Below the pieces are notes generated by a model. That model saw only the letters and a program-made list of their open reading frames with translations, was not told the DNA's origin and made no database searches. From assembly GCF_001543325.1 (NCBI RefSeq), contig NZ_CP013355.1, positions 2,755,001 to 2,819,000 on the forward strand: a stretch of DNA of 64,000 bases. The letters are read 5' to 3'. Each line of letters opens with the position of its first letter. Positions within the stretch are counted from its first letter, which is position 1. A program made the position numbers and the translations under genes. This DNA is from Lutibacter profundi. Its GTDB lineage: Bacteria; Bacteroidota; Bacteroidia; Flavobacteriales; Flavobacteriaceae. Shown here piece by piece: positions 26,084-38,937 of this stretch.

Positions 26084-27937
26084 ATGAAAAAAATTAGTCT
26101 TTTTTTAGCATTAATAATTATTAATTTTTCTATTAAAGCTCAAAAAATTAAAAAAATAGAACCCCCATTTTGGTGGGCAGACATGAACTATAATCAACTT
26201 GAATTGTTAATTTATGGAGATAATATTGCTAGTTTTACTCCTTCAGTTGAAAATGAAGATATTCTAATTACAGGGGTTAAAAAAACGGAAAACAACCGTT
26301 ATTTATTTTTAGATTTAGATGTATCAAAAGCACAGGTAGGAACGTTTAAAATAAATTTTACTAAAAAAGGAAAAAAAAATAATTTTTCAGTAAATTATGA
26401 ATTAAAACAACGAAGTTCAAATTCAAAATTCAGAACAGGTTTTGATAGCTCTGATGTGGTTTATTTATTAATGCCCGACCGGTTTGCTAATGGTGATGTT
26501 ACAAATGATTCTTCAAGTGAAGTTATAGAAAAAGGGAATAGAAGCTTAAAAGGAGGTCGTCATGGAGGTGATATCCAAGGAATTATTAATCATTTAGATT
26601 ATATTAAACAATTAGGTGCTACCGCTATTTGGAGTACACCTTTATTAGAAGACAATCAATCAACCTATTCGTATCACGGTTATGCAATTTCCAATCCTTA
26701 TAAAATAGACCCTCGATATGGAACTAATAAATTATATAAAAATTTAGCTGAAAAAGCACATGAAAAAGGCTTGAAATTAATTATGGATTATGTTACAAAC
26801 CATTGGGGAAGTGCTAACTGGATAATTAAAGATTTACCAACTAGAGATTGGATTCATCAGTTTCCTAATTTTCAACGTTCAAATTATAGAATGACTACTC
26901 AATATGATCCTTATGCTTCTAAAATTGATACTAAATTGTGTATGAATGGATGGTTTGATACTACTATGCCAGATTTAAACCAAAACAATCCTTTAGTTTT
27001 AAATTATTTAATTCAAAATGCTATTTGGTGGATTGAATATGCCAATTTAGACGGACTTAGAGTAGATACTTATTCCTATAATGACAAAGAAGGAATTTCA
27101 AAATGGACAAAAGCAATTATGGATGAATATCCTAATTTTAATATTGTTGGAGAAGTTTGGATGCATAATCAGGCCGCTATTTCGTATTGGCAAAAAGATA
27201 GTAAAATAGGAGCTATTGAAAGTTATAATTCTTATTTGCCAAGTGTTATGGACTTTACGTTGCACGATGCACTTACAGCAATGTTTAATGAAGATAATGC
27301 AAGTTGGAATGACGGAATGATTAAAGCTTATAATAATTTTGCTAACGATTACTTATATTCGAATAGTAATAACTTGTTGGTTTTTGTAGATAATCATGAC
27401 ACCCAGCGGATTAATGAAATTTTTAATGGTGATATTCATAAATATAAATTGGCACTAACACTAATCTCAACTGTGCGTGGTATTCCTCAATTGTATTACG
27501 GAAGTGAAATAGGTATGAGAGGGAATAAAAATAATGGAGATGGTGATATCCGTAAAGATTTTCCTGGTGGTTGGGAAAACGATAGCAATAATGCATTTAT
27601 TAACTCAGGAAGAACAAAAAAGCAACAAGAATATTTTAATTTTACCAGTAAGCTACTAAACTGGCGTAAAAATTCTAAGGTAATTCAAACCGGAAAAACA
27701 ACACACTATATTCCTGAAAATAATGTATATATCTATTTTAGATATAATGAAAAAAAATCTGTAATGGTGGTTATCAATAACAACCCTAAAGAGCAAATAA
27801 TACCATTAAAGAGATTTGCTGAAAACTTAAAAAAATACACTTCCGGAATAGATATTTTAACCAATACTAAATTTGATTTAACCCAAAAAGAGATATCCGT
27901 TCAAGGAAAAACAGCCTTAGTTATTGAATTAAACTAG
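26084..27937 (+). CDS. Periplasmic GH13 neopullulanase/cyclomaltodextrinase (SusA-like)
   Basis: 617 residues. A signal peptide (1-19) ends at KA followed by Gln. The N-terminal Ig-like domain (about 22-105) and the catalytic barrel (about 120-520) match cyclomaltodextrinase-type GH13 enzymes. Region I is MDYVTNH, region II DGLRVDTYSYND (Asp328 nucleophile), region III IVGEVW (Glu357), and region IV FVDNHDTQR (Asp439). A C-terminal beta domain closes the chain. It should cleave alpha-1,4 links of imported maltooligosaccharides or cyclodextrins in the periplasm. Gap of 10 bp from GH65 and 7 bp to the esterase gene; one operon. Confidence 0.93.
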   Translation: MKKISLFLALIIINFSIKAQKIKKIEPPFWWADMNYNQLELLIYGDNIASFTPSVENEDILITGVKKTENNRYLFLDLDVSKAQVGTFKINFTKKGKKNNFSVNYELKQRSSNSKFRTGFDSSDVVYLLMPDRFANGDVTNDSSSEVIEKGNRSLKGGRHGGDIQGIINHLDYIKQLGATAIWSTPLLEDNQSTYSYHGYAISNPYKIDPRYGTNKLYKNLAEKAHEKGLKLIMDYVTNHWGSANWIIKDLPTRDWIHQFPNFQRSNYRMTTQYDPYASKIDTKLCMNGWFDTTMPDLNQNNPLVLNYLIQNAIWWIEYANLDGLRVDTYSYNDKEGISKWTKAIMDEYPNFNIVGEVWMHNQAAISYWQKDSKIGAIESYNSYLPSVMDFTLHDALTAMFNEDNASWNDGMIKAYNNFANDYLYSNSNNLLVFVDNHDTQRINEIFNGDIHKYKLALTLISTVRGIPQLYYGSEIGMRGNKNNGDGDIRKDFPGGWENDSNNAFINSGRTKKQQEYFNFTSKLLNWRKNSKVIQTGKTTHYIPENNVYIYFRYNEKKSVMVVINNNPKEQIIPLKRFAENLKKYTSGIDILTNTKFDLTQKEISVQGKTALVIELN

Positions 27938-27944
27938 CGTTTAT

Positions 27945-28913
27945 ATGAAATTCATAAAAATATTTTTATTGATACTAATTAGTGTTGTTTTTTATAATTG
28001 TAAAAATAATAAAACAAAAAAACCAACAAATGAAGGTATTAAAGTGATTGCTGTTAAGGCAGTGTTATCTTCAGGTAAATTAGAACGAGTAGTTAATTTT
28101 CCATCAAAATTTGTACAACCAAGAAATGTAGATATTTGGCTACCAAATAATTATTCTTCTAAAAATAAATATGCTGTATTGTATATGCATGATGGTCAAA
28201 TGTTATTTGACAGTACTAAAACGTGGAATCATCAAGAATGGAAAGTGGATGAAATTGTTGGTAAGTTGTTAGCTGAAAAAAAAATAAAAAACACTATTGT
28301 TGTGGGTGTTTGGAATCGCCCAAAAAATCGTCATACAGATTATTATCCTAAAAAGGCTTTTGAGTTTTTGCCCAAAAAATTTAAAGATTCTATTTTTAAA
28401 ATTACTGAAAAGCAATATGTATCGGATTTTAAAGTTTTACAATCTGACAATTATTTAAAGTTTATTGTTAAAGAAGTAAAACCTTATATTGATTCACATT
28501 ATTCAACCTTTACTACAAAAGAAAATACCTTTATTGCTGGCTCTAGTATGGGAGGCTTAATTTCGTGGTATGCTTTATGTGAATATCCAAATATTTTTGG
28601 AGGAGCGGCTTGTTTGTCCACACATTGGATTGGTTTTAAACCGCAAGGAAATAGCCCAGTGCCAAATTCTTTTTTTACTTATTTAGAACAAAATTTACCT
28701 TCTTCAAATAATCACAAAATATATTTTGATTATGGTACAAAAACGTTGGATAAATTTTACTTACCGTATCAACACAGAGTAGATGAGATTTTAAAAACGA
28801 AAGGTTACAATGAATTAAATTCAAAAAATTTAAAATTTGAAGGATTGGATCATTCAGAAAATTCCTGGAATCAACGTTTTCAAATCCCTGTTGAATTTCT
28901 TTTAAAAAAATAA
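27945..28913 (+). CDS. Esterase-D-fold lipoprotein of the glucan operon
   Basis: 322 residues. The signal ends at FYNC (Cys19 lipobox). The core is an alpha/beta-hydrolase of the putative-esterase (esterase D/enterochelin esterase) type: VDIWLPNNYSSKNKYAVLYMHDGQMLFD near 65-92, nucleophile elbow AGSSMGGLISW near 195 (Ser), DYGTKTLDKFY near 265 and a late His (GLDHSENSWNQR). Such enzymes cleave short acyl esters or act as transferases. Its place between two glucan hydrolases with gaps of 7 and 3 bp is clear; its substrate is not. Proteins of this type often accompany alpha-amylases in Bacteroidota. Confidence 0.82.
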   Translation: MKFIKIFLLILISVVFYNCKNNKTKKPTNEGIKVIAVKAVLSSGKLERVVNFPSKFVQPRNVDIWLPNNYSSKNKYAVLYMHDGQMLFDSTKTWNHQEWKVDEIVGKLLAEKKIKNTIVVGVWNRPKNRHTDYYPKKAFEFLPKKFKDSIFKITEKQYVSDFKVLQSDNYLKFIVKEVKPYIDSHYSTFTTKENTFIAGSSMGGLISWYALCEYPNIFGGAACLSTHWIGFKPQGNSPVPNSFFTYLEQNLPSSNNHKIYFDYGTKTLDKFYLPYQHRVDEILKTKGYNELNSKNLKFEGLDHSENSWNQRFQIPVEFLLKK

Positions 28914-28916
28914 ATT

Positions 28917-31319
<2,403 letters not shown>

Positions 31320-31330
31320 ATATAAATATC

Positions 31331-32689
31331 ATGAAAAAATTAATAGTACTAATAATCCTTATCAGCATTGTTTCTTGTAATACAAAAGGGCAAAACAAAA
31401 AAGAAACAAGTGAAAACAAACAAAGTGTACATACAATTACAGATTCAGATTTAGAAACCGCTGTAATTTACGAAGCTAACATTCGACAATATTCACCTGA
31501 AGGAACTTTTAACGCATTTACTAAAGACATTCCTCAATTAAAGCAGTTGGGAGTCAAAATAATTTGGTTAATGCCCATTTCTCCAATTTCAAAAAAAGAC
31601 AGAAAAGGACCGCTTGGTAGCTATTATGCAATTCAAGATTATACGAAGGTGAATCCTGAATATGGAAATTTAGAAGATTTAAAAAAATTGGTTGATACAG
31701 CTCATGAAAATGGCATGTTTGTAATTTTAGATTGGGTAGCAAACCATACAGGTAGAGACCATCACTGGTTAACAGAACATCCAGATTTTTATGTTAGAGA
31801 TGATAAAGGAAGTCCTGTAGCTCCTTTTGATTGGACGGATGTAGCAAAACTAGATTATTCAAATCCAAACCTTAGAAAAGAAATGATAAGTGAAATGCAA
31901 TATTGGTTAAAAAATGCTGATATTGATGGCTTTAGGTGTGATGTAGCAGCCCAAGTCCCTGTTGATTTCTGGGAAGATGCTGTTAAAAAATTAAAGCAAA
32001 CAAAGCCTGTATTTATGCTTGCTGAAGCTTGGGAGCCTAACCTTTTAGTTAATGCTTTTGATATGGATTATGGTTGGGATACACACCATATATTTAATAA
32101 AATTGCTCAAGGAAAAGAGACAGTTAAAGCTTGGGATAATAGGATGAAACAAGTAGATACACTATACCAAAAAGATGATATTTTAATGAATTTCGTGACC
32201 AATCATGATGAGAATTCGTGGAATGGAACCGTAAAAGAACGTATGGGAGACGCTTCTGAAGTAATGTTAGCATTGTCGTACTGTGCACCAGGAATGCCAT
32301 TAATTTATAGCGGTCAAGAATATGATATTGACAAGCGACTTCGTTTTTTTGATAAAGATACTATTCAAAAAAACAAAGGTAAAGTTTGGCCATTGTTAGA
32401 AAAATTAGGAAAGTTAAAAAACACGAATAAAGCGCTAAATGGAGGTAAAAAAGCTGCTTCATATACCAAAATAAATTCTTCAAACAACAATCAGGTTTTA
32501 ATTTTTAAAAGAGAAAAAGAAGGAGAAAAATTAATATTTATTGCAAACTTGTCGGATAAAGATGTAACATTTACAACCGATTTATTCGGTGAATTTTTAG
32601 ACTACTTAACTCAAGAAAAAACAACTATAAACAAGAACCAAAAGTTGATGTTTAAACCTTGGGAATATAAAATACTATTAAATAAATAG
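31331..32689 (+). CDS. GH13 alpha-amylase lipoprotein
   Basis: 452 residues. A lipoprotein signal ends at SIVSC (Cys16), followed by a polar tether (about 17-38). The compact GH13 barrel has region I LDWVANH, region II DGFRCDVAAQVP (Asp204 nucleophile), region III FMLAEAW (Glu232) and region IV FVTNHDENSW (Asp293); a short C-terminal beta domain ends the protein. The AEAW and NHDENSW forms are typical of small Bacteroidota amylases that act on maltooligosaccharides. It probably sits on the periplasmic or outer face of the outer membrane. Last gene of the operon; the terminator is at 32727-32756. Confidence 0.92.
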   Translation: MKKLIVLIILISIVSCNTKGQNKKETSENKQSVHTITDSDLETAVIYEANIRQYSPEGTFNAFTKDIPQLKQLGVKIIWLMPISPISKKDRKGPLGSYYAIQDYTKVNPEYGNLEDLKKLVDTAHENGMFVILDWVANHTGRDHHWLTEHPDFYVRDDKGSPVAPFDWTDVAKLDYSNPNLRKEMISEMQYWLKNADIDGFRCDVAAQVPVDFWEDAVKKLKQTKPVFMLAEAWEPNLLVNAFDMDYGWDTHHIFNKIAQGKETVKAWDNRMKQVDTLYQKDDILMNFVTNHDENSWNGTVKERMGDASEVMLALSYCAPGMPLIYSGQEYDIDKRLRFFDKDTIQKNKGKVWPLLEKLGKLKNTNKALNGGKKAASYTKINSSNNNQVLIFKREKEGEKLIFIANLSDKDVTFTTDLFGEFLDYLTQEKTTINKNQKLMFKPWEYKILLNK

Positions 32690-32726
32690 CAATTTAAGTA
32701 ACTGGTAATAAGCTTGTTATTTTGTT

Positions 32727-32756
32727 AAAAAGGGGTTTTGAATAAAACTCCTTTTT
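32727..32756 (+). terminator. Terminator of the maltodextrin operon
   Basis: AAAAAGGGGTTTT (32727-32739) pairs with AAAACTCCTTTTT (32744-32756) over 13 bp with one G-U pair, loop GAAT, ending in T5. Confidence 0.85.
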
Positions 32757-32824
32757 AAGTATTTATTACGAAATCGTTTTAGTGAATAAAGGCTATTTTA
32801 GTAGGAAAAAAAGCCATTTAAAAG

Positions 32825-32832
32825 TAATTTTG
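32825..32832 (+). promoter_or_regulatory. -7 promoter box of pfkA
   Basis: TAATTTTG fits TAnnTTTG and lies 17 bp before the ATG, so the leader would be only about 10 nt. Confidence 0.5.
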
Positions 32833-32849
32833 AACTTATATTTTTATAG

Positions 32850-33836
32850 ATGAATGAACCAATAAAAAAGATTGCAGTTTTAACATCTGGAGGAGATGCT
32901 CCGGGCATGAATGCAGCTATTAGAGCTGTAGTTAGAGCCTGTACATATTATAGAATTGAATGCATTGGAGTTTATAGAGGATATCAAGGTTTAATAGAAG
33001 GTGATTTTGAATCACTTTCGGCAAGACACGTTAGTAATATTATAAATAAAGGAGGAACAATACTAAAGACTGCTCGTTCATTAGAATTTAAAACGAAAGA
33101 AGGAAGAGAAAAAGCCTATAAAAATTTAAAAAAAGCTGGTGTTGGAGCAATTGTAGTTATTGGAGGAGATGGAACTTTTACAGGTGGTTTAAAGTTTATT
33201 AAAGAGTTTAATTTTCCTCTTGTTGGAATTCCGTGTACAATAGATAATGATATTTATGGAACTGATAATACAATTGGGTATGACACCGCTTTAAACACTG
33301 TTGTTGAAGTAATTGATAAAATTAGAGATACGGCAAGTTCTCATAATAGATTGTTTTTTATTGAAGTTATGGGAAGAGATGCCGGTTTTATTGCATTAAA
33401 CACTGGTATTGGAGCAGGAGCAGAAGAAATTTTAATTCCAGAAAAAAACTTAGGTCTAGATAGGTTGGTTGAATCTTTAAATAAAAGTAGGGAAAGAGGA
33501 AAAACATCAAGTATTGTTGTTGTTTCAGAAGGAGATAAAATAGGTAAAAATGTTTTTGAATTGGCTGATTATATAAATGAAAATTTTCCAGATTATGATA
33601 TTAGAGTATCCGTTTTAGGACATATGCAACGTGGAGGTTCTCCAAGTTGCTTTGATAGAGTATTAGCAAGTAGATTAGGAGTTGCAGCAGTGGAAGAACT
33701 GTTAGATAAGTCAACAGGCATTATGGTTGGTTTTACGAACAAAAAAATATCTAAAGTGCATTTAGATAAAGCCATAAAAATGAATAATGATATTAATAAA
33801 GAATTATTAAAAGTAGCTGAAATAATTTCAGTATAA
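32850..33836 (+). CDS. pfkA: ATP-dependent 6-phosphofructokinase
   Basis: 328 residues, bacterial PfkA type. Motifs: LTSGGDAPGMNAAIRA near 10-25 (ATP-binding Gly-rich), GGDGTFTGG near 106, PCTIDNDIYGTDNTIGYDTA near 128-147 with the catalytic Asp of TIDND, and VMGRDAGFIA near 172. A Gly (GGDGT) rather than Asp follows the GGD, which favours ATP over pyrophosphate. It phosphorylates fructose-6-phosphate in glycolysis. It lies directly downstream of the glucan operon and 30 bp before gap, so sugar released by the locus feeds into it. Confidence 0.96.
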   Translation: MNEPIKKIAVLTSGGDAPGMNAAIRAVVRACTYYRIECIGVYRGYQGLIEGDFESLSARHVSNIINKGGTILKTARSLEFKTKEGREKAYKNLKKAGVGAIVVIGGDGTFTGGLKFIKEFNFPLVGIPCTIDNDIYGTDNTIGYDTALNTVVEVIDKIRDTASSHNRLFFIEVMGRDAGFIALNTGIGAGAEEILIPEKNLGLDRLVESLNKSRERGKTSSIVVVSEGDKIGKNVFELADYINENFPDYDIRVSVLGHMQRGGSPSCFDRVLASRLGVAAVEELLDKSTGIMVGFTNKKISKVHLDKAIKMNNDINKELLKVAEIISV

Positions 33837-33863
33837 TATAGAATGATAATAATAAAAATATAA

Positions 33864-34868
<1,005 letters not shown>

Positions 34869-34887
34869 TAAATGTAAATCATAAAAA

Positions 34888-35748
34888 ATGATTCTAATAG
34901 CTGATGGAGGTTCAACTAAAGCTGATTGGGTTTTGCTTAAAAAATCAGGAGAAGAGTTGCTTAGAACAAGAACTGGAGGGTTAAACCCTGCTGTTTTTGA
35001 TGAGGAATTGTTAGCAAAAAGAATTCGAGAAAATACAGATTTGGTAGCCTATAAAGATGAGGTTACCCATGTTTATTTTTATGGTGCTGGTTGTGGAACC
35101 GAAAAGCCTACATCACAACTAAAATCAATATTCGAATCATTTTTTATAAATGCAGCAGTAGATGTTAAAGAAGATACGTATGCGGCAACGTATGCTGTAA
35201 CTACAGAGCCTGGAATTGTTTGTATACTAGGAACAGGATCCAACAGTTGTTATTTTGATGGGGAAAATGTGGATGTTAGAATTGCTTCATTAGGATATAT
35301 TTTAATGGATGAAGCTAGTGGTAATTATTTTGGGAAAAAGTTAATAAGAGATTATTACTATCATAAGATGCCAGTAGATATTGCAAAACAATTTGAAGAG
35401 CAATTTGATATTGATGCAGACACAATTAAAAAAAATATTTATAAAAAGGATAATCCAAATACTTATTTAGCCCATTTTGCAGAATTTATTTTTAAGAATG
35501 AACGCAATGTGTATTTTAATAAAGTTTTGCATAAAGGGATGAAAGATTTTTTTAAGAATAAGATATTGCCTTACAAAGAGTCAGAAAGTGTTCCTGTACA
35601 TTTTGTAGGCTCAATAGCCTATTTTGCTCAAGATATTATTAAAGATGTTGCTAGATTTAATATGATTAAACTGGGCAATATTGTAAGGCGCCCTATAGAT
35701 GGTTTAATAGATTATCACAGAAAAAAATTAAAGTTAGAGAAGCTCTAA
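34888..35748 (+). CDS. N-acetylglucosamine-kinase-like BadF/BcrA ATPase-family protein
   Basis: 286 residues, ASKHA (actin-like) fold. The N-terminal phosphate-1 motif is IADGGSTKADWVLL, a typical Asp-Gly-Gly-Ser/Thr-Lys-Thr-like signature; CILGTGSNSCYF near 110 is the second phosphate motif, and LMDEASGNYFGKKL near 140 is a feature of GlcNAc kinases. It probably phosphorylates N-acetylglucosamine from cell-wall recycling. It lies 19 bp after gap and its 3' end overlaps the convergent murF by 15 bp. Confidence 0.82.
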   Translation: MILIADGGSTKADWVLLKKSGEELLRTRTGGLNPAVFDEELLAKRIRENTDLVAYKDEVTHVYFYGAGCGTEKPTSQLKSIFESFFINAAVDVKEDTYAATYAVTTEPGIVCILGTGSNSCYFDGENVDVRIASLGYILMDEASGNYFGKKLIRDYYYHKMPVDIAKQFEEQFDIDADTIKKNIYKKDNPNTYLAHFAEFIFKNERNVYFNKVLHKGMKDFFKNKILPYKESESVPVHFVGSIAYFAQDIIKDVARFNMIKLGNIVRRPIDGLIDYHRKKLKLEKL

Positions 35749-36996
35749 AATACGTTCTAACTCCATTCTACGAGAACCTTTGATAAGAATTGTAGCAGGG
35801 CTATTAAATTTTAAATTTTTAGTTGAAGTTTTAAAAGCTTCAAAAGTTGTGTAAACTAAAATATTTTTCACCTTGGTTGTTGCAAACTCTTTCCCTATTA
35901 AATAAACTTTTGAAAAGTTGTATTTGGTTAGTAAATCTGCAATCTTTTGGTGCTCTATTTTGCTGTCTTTACCCAGTTCAAACATATCACCTAGAAAAAC
36001 AATTTTATGAGAGCCATTTAATTGATTAAAATTTTCAAGAGCGGCAAACATACTAGTTGGATTAGCATTATAAGCGTCTAAAATAACTGTGTGAATTCCT
36101 TTTTCTATTATTTGAGAGCGGTTGTTTGTAGGTGTATAGTTTTCAATAGCACTCTTAATATTTGTTTTAGAAACGTTAAAATAATCTCCAATAGCAATTG
36201 CAGCAGCAATATTAGGGTAATTGTATTTCCCTATCAAATTACTTTTTATTTCTGTATTTTTAAATTGAGTTTTTACGAAAGGATTCGATTCTACGTATTT
36301 TATAAGATTCTTGTCAAAATAAATTGAGTTAACTCCAATTGATTGTTTCATTTGAATTTCATCATCCTTATTTACAAAAGCAAATCCTTGTGTTTTTTTT
36401 ATAAAATTATAAAGTTCAGATTTACCTTTAATTACCCCTTCTACACTACCAAAACCTTCTAAATGTGCTTTTCCAAAATTTGTGATATAACCAAAATTAG
36501 GTTGTGCAATTTGGCATAAAAAATCTATTTCATTTAAATGGTTTGCACCCATTTCAACAATACCTATATCAGTATTTGGAAGCATAGACAGAAGAGTTAG
36601 AGGTACTCCAATATGGTTGTTTAGATTACCTTCTGTGGCTATTGTTTTGTATTTTTTACTCAATACAGCCTTTACTAGTTCTTTGGTTGTGGTTTTTCCA
36701 TTGCTGCCAGTTAAAGAAATTATTGGAATATTTAATTGTTTTCTATGAAAATTAGCTAAATTTTGAAGTGTAATCAATACGTTTTTTACTAGAATGGTAT
36801 TTTGAGATTTCTGATATTTTTCTTCATCAATAATTACATAACGGGCACCATTTTTTAGAGCTTCATTAACAAATTTATTTCCATTAAAGTTTTCGCCTTT
36901 TAAAGCAAAAAATAAACTTCCTTTTCGAATTTTTCGAGTATCAGTATCTACTTTGTAATTTTCAGTATATAAGCTATATAATTGTTCTATATTCAT
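35734..36996 (-). CDS. murF: UDP-N-acetylmuramoyl-tripeptide--D-alanyl-D-alanine ligase
   Basis: 420 residues, Mur ligase. The N-terminal domain has RKGSLFFALKGENFNGNKFV; the P-loop is ISLTGSNGKTTTKELV near 100; the central domain has IVEMGANHLNEIDFL and NFGKAHLEGFGS; the C-terminal domain has DAYNANPTSM and LGDMFELG. It adds D-Ala-D-Ala to the UDP-MurNAc-tripeptide in the cytoplasm. In this family the next gene upstream on the strand is gldJ, an order I recall from other flavobacteria. Its 3' end overlaps the kinase gene by 15 bp, convergently. Confidence 0.95.
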   Translation of the reverse strand: MNIEQLYSLYTENYKVDTDTRKIRKGSLFFALKGENFNGNKFVNEALKNGARYVIIDEEKYQKSQNTILVKNVLITLQNLANFHRKQLNIPIISLTGSNGKTTTKELVKAVLSKKYKTIATEGNLNNHIGVPLTLLSMLPNTDIGIVEMGANHLNEIDFLCQIAQPNFGYITNFGKAHLEGFGSVEGVIKGKSELYNFIKKTQGFAFVNKDDEIQMKQSIGVNSIYFDKNLIKYVESNPFVKTQFKNTEIKSNLIGKYNYPNIAAAIAIGDYFNVSKTNIKSAIENYTPTNNRSQIIEKGIHTVILDAYNANPTSMFAALENFNQLNGSHKIVFLGDMFELGKDSKIEHQKIADLLTKYNFSKVYLIGKEFATTKVKNILVYTTFEAFKTSTKNLKFNSPATILIKGSRRMELERILELL

Positions 36997-37011
36997 TGTC
37001 TAAATATAAAA

Positions 37012-37039
37012 AAACCTCACTGAATTTACAGTGAGGTTT
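37012..37039 (-). terminator. Terminator of gldJ
   Basis: AAACCTCACTG (37012-37022) pairs with CAGTGAGGTTT (37029-37039), 11 bp perfect, loop of 6, with a T run on the minus strand toward murF. Confidence 0.85.
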
Positions 37040-37059
37040 ATATTTTATTTTAAATATTT

Positions 37060-38766
37060 TTAATATCTAATTTTTGTTGTAGTTGGTTTTCTTCTTTTAT
37101 ATGTCATAGGACCCAATCTATCTGTAGCACATCTGAAACCAATATAATTTGTAGCCATATATTCTGGTAAATATCTTCGTTGAGAAGGATCTAACCAATA
37201 TTCTCTATCTCTCCAAGAGCCTCCTTTGTAAACACGTGATTTGTCACTAATTAACGTGTTTCTTTTTTTAGTGTCATATTGTTGTTGTATAAAACCACTC
37301 TCCCCAATAACTCTAGGTTTAACAGGTGAATTATACATGCGTGGCTTTGTCTCTAACTCATCTTCATCTTTATCATAAAGTTTTGTTGAAGCTAAATCAC
37401 CATCTCTTGCATCTACATTGTAGGCTTTATCATAATTATTTCTCATATAAGCGTCACGCTTAGAAACAGGAATGTATTTTATGCTTCCAGGTAAGGCCTT
37501 TGGAACTATTTTTCCGTTATCTAATGTGTCATATTCAACTGAAGCATCATCTACCATAACAACTCTACCATCTGCATCAATCATTTTTTTAGTAAAAATA
37601 TTACCTCTGAAATAGTTAAAATCATTGGCATCATTATCTATTATAGGTCTGTAAACATCGGCAACCCATTCAGCTACATTTCCAGACATATCATAAAGGC
37701 CAAAAGCATTTGGGTTATAAGATCTTACCTGAATTGTAATATCAGCTCCGTCACTACTCCATCCAGGAATACCACTATAATCACCTTTGCCTTGTTTAAA
37801 GTTAGCTAATTGATCACCTCTAAACTTTTTAGACTTATTTCGAGTATATTTTCCATTCCAAGCATATTTTTTTCTACCTCTAATGTTGTTGTACTCTCTG
37901 TTTTCTACAATAGCTTTTGCTGCATATTCCCATTCAGCTTCTGTAGGTAATCTAAATTTAGAAGTTAAAATACCGTCAGATATTTTCACATGTCTTCCTG
38001 TAAATGAACCTCTTGAAGGTTTAGGTGCTCCTTTTTTTCTTTTTGCATTTGAAGGTAACCCTTTTCTGTAAATAGTAGAGTCTCCATTAAAAAGTAAATT
38101 AGGGTTAGATAGATATGTATCAGTATTAAAATTGTTTTGCCCTATAACTTCAAGTGAATCACTTCTAAATAAGGGATTTAAAACACCTTTATCCATTAAT
38201 ATTTTTTCATTAACTCTATCGGTTCTCCATTTGCAATATTGGTTTGCCTGTACCCAACTTACACCAACAACAGGGTAGTCTGCGTATGCAGGGTGTCTTA
38301 AGTAATTTTCAGTTAGTAGCTCATTAAAACCTAAAACATTTCTCCAAACAAGTGTATCAGGTACAGCAGATAAATAAATATCTTTATAGTTTAAATCATT
38401 TGGAGGGAAAACTTTTTCCATCCATTGTAAATAAAATAAATATTCAGAATTTGTCACTTCTGTTTCATCTAAGTAAAATGAACGAACTTGTTGCTTTACA
38501 GGGGTAGTATTCCAATCAAATAACACATCATCTTGTACATGTCCCATAGTAAAAGATCCTCCTTCAATTAAAACCATTCCTGGAGGAGCTTGTTGTCCTT
38601 TGAAATTTTTGTTAGAAGAAAAACCTCCAGCAGCTTTATCTTTTGATGACCAGCCAGTTAATGAAGATTTGTTGTCGTATGTTCTGTTGTGGCAGCTCGC
38701 AAATAATATTGTTGCAAACACCAATGTTAAAAAACGTGTTACATTAAATAAATTTTTTATAGTCAT
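37060..38766 (-). CDS. gldJ: Gliding-motility lipoprotein GldJ
   Basis: 568 residues. Lipoprotein signal ending TILFASC (Cys25). The body is a formylglycine-generating-enzyme-like (sulfatase-modifying factor) domain: MVLIEGGSFTMGH near 63, FYLDETEVTNSEYLFYLQW near 93, YPVVGVSWVQANQYCKWRT, RLPTEAEWEYAA near 268, YDMSGNVAEWVADVYR near 358, and RVYKGGSWRDREYWLDPSQRRY..YIGFRCA at the end. In GldJ the fold is structural, not catalytic; the protein supports the gliding machinery and stabilises GldK. It is divergent to porU, 171 bp away. Confidence 0.95.
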   Translation of the reverse strand: MTIKNLFNVTRFLTLVFATILFASCHNRTYDNKSSLTGWSSKDKAAGGFSSNKNFKGQQAPPGMVLIEGGSFTMGHVQDDVLFDWNTTPVKQQVRSFYLDETEVTNSEYLFYLQWMEKVFPPNDLNYKDIYLSAVPDTLVWRNVLGFNELLTENYLRHPAYADYPVVGVSWVQANQYCKWRTDRVNEKILMDKGVLNPLFRSDSLEVIGQNNFNTDTYLSNPNLLFNGDSTIYRKGLPSNAKRKKGAPKPSRGSFTGRHVKISDGILTSKFRLPTEAEWEYAAKAIVENREYNNIRGRKKYAWNGKYTRNKSKKFRGDQLANFKQGKGDYSGIPGWSSDGADITIQVRSYNPNAFGLYDMSGNVAEWVADVYRPIIDNDANDFNYFRGNIFTKKMIDADGRVVMVDDASVEYDTLDNGKIVPKALPGSIKYIPVSKRDAYMRNNYDKAYNVDARDGDLASTKLYDKDEDELETKPRMYNSPVKPRVIGESGFIQQQYDTKKRNTLISDKSRVYKGGSWRDREYWLDPSQRRYLPEYMATNYIGFRCATDRLGPMTYKRRKPTTTKIRY

Positions 38767-38819
38767 TTTTACTTAATTAGGGTTTTAATGTCTCGCAATT
38801 TACATTAAATAAATTTTTT
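38739..38819. repeat. 20-nt direct duplication across the gldJ start
   Basis: TTACATTAAATAAATTTTTT occurs at 38739-38758 (inside codons 3-9 of gldJ) and again exactly at 38800-38819 in its upstream region, 61 bp apart. Confidence 0.85.
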
Positions 38820-38937
38820 CACAAGAAATAATTTTAATAAAATATCTTATTATGTTTTTGTAACGATTGTTTTTGTTCTTTATTATATGTAATGTTGTAT
38901 TATATAAAAAATAACAGCAAAAACTCAAGGTTATTTA

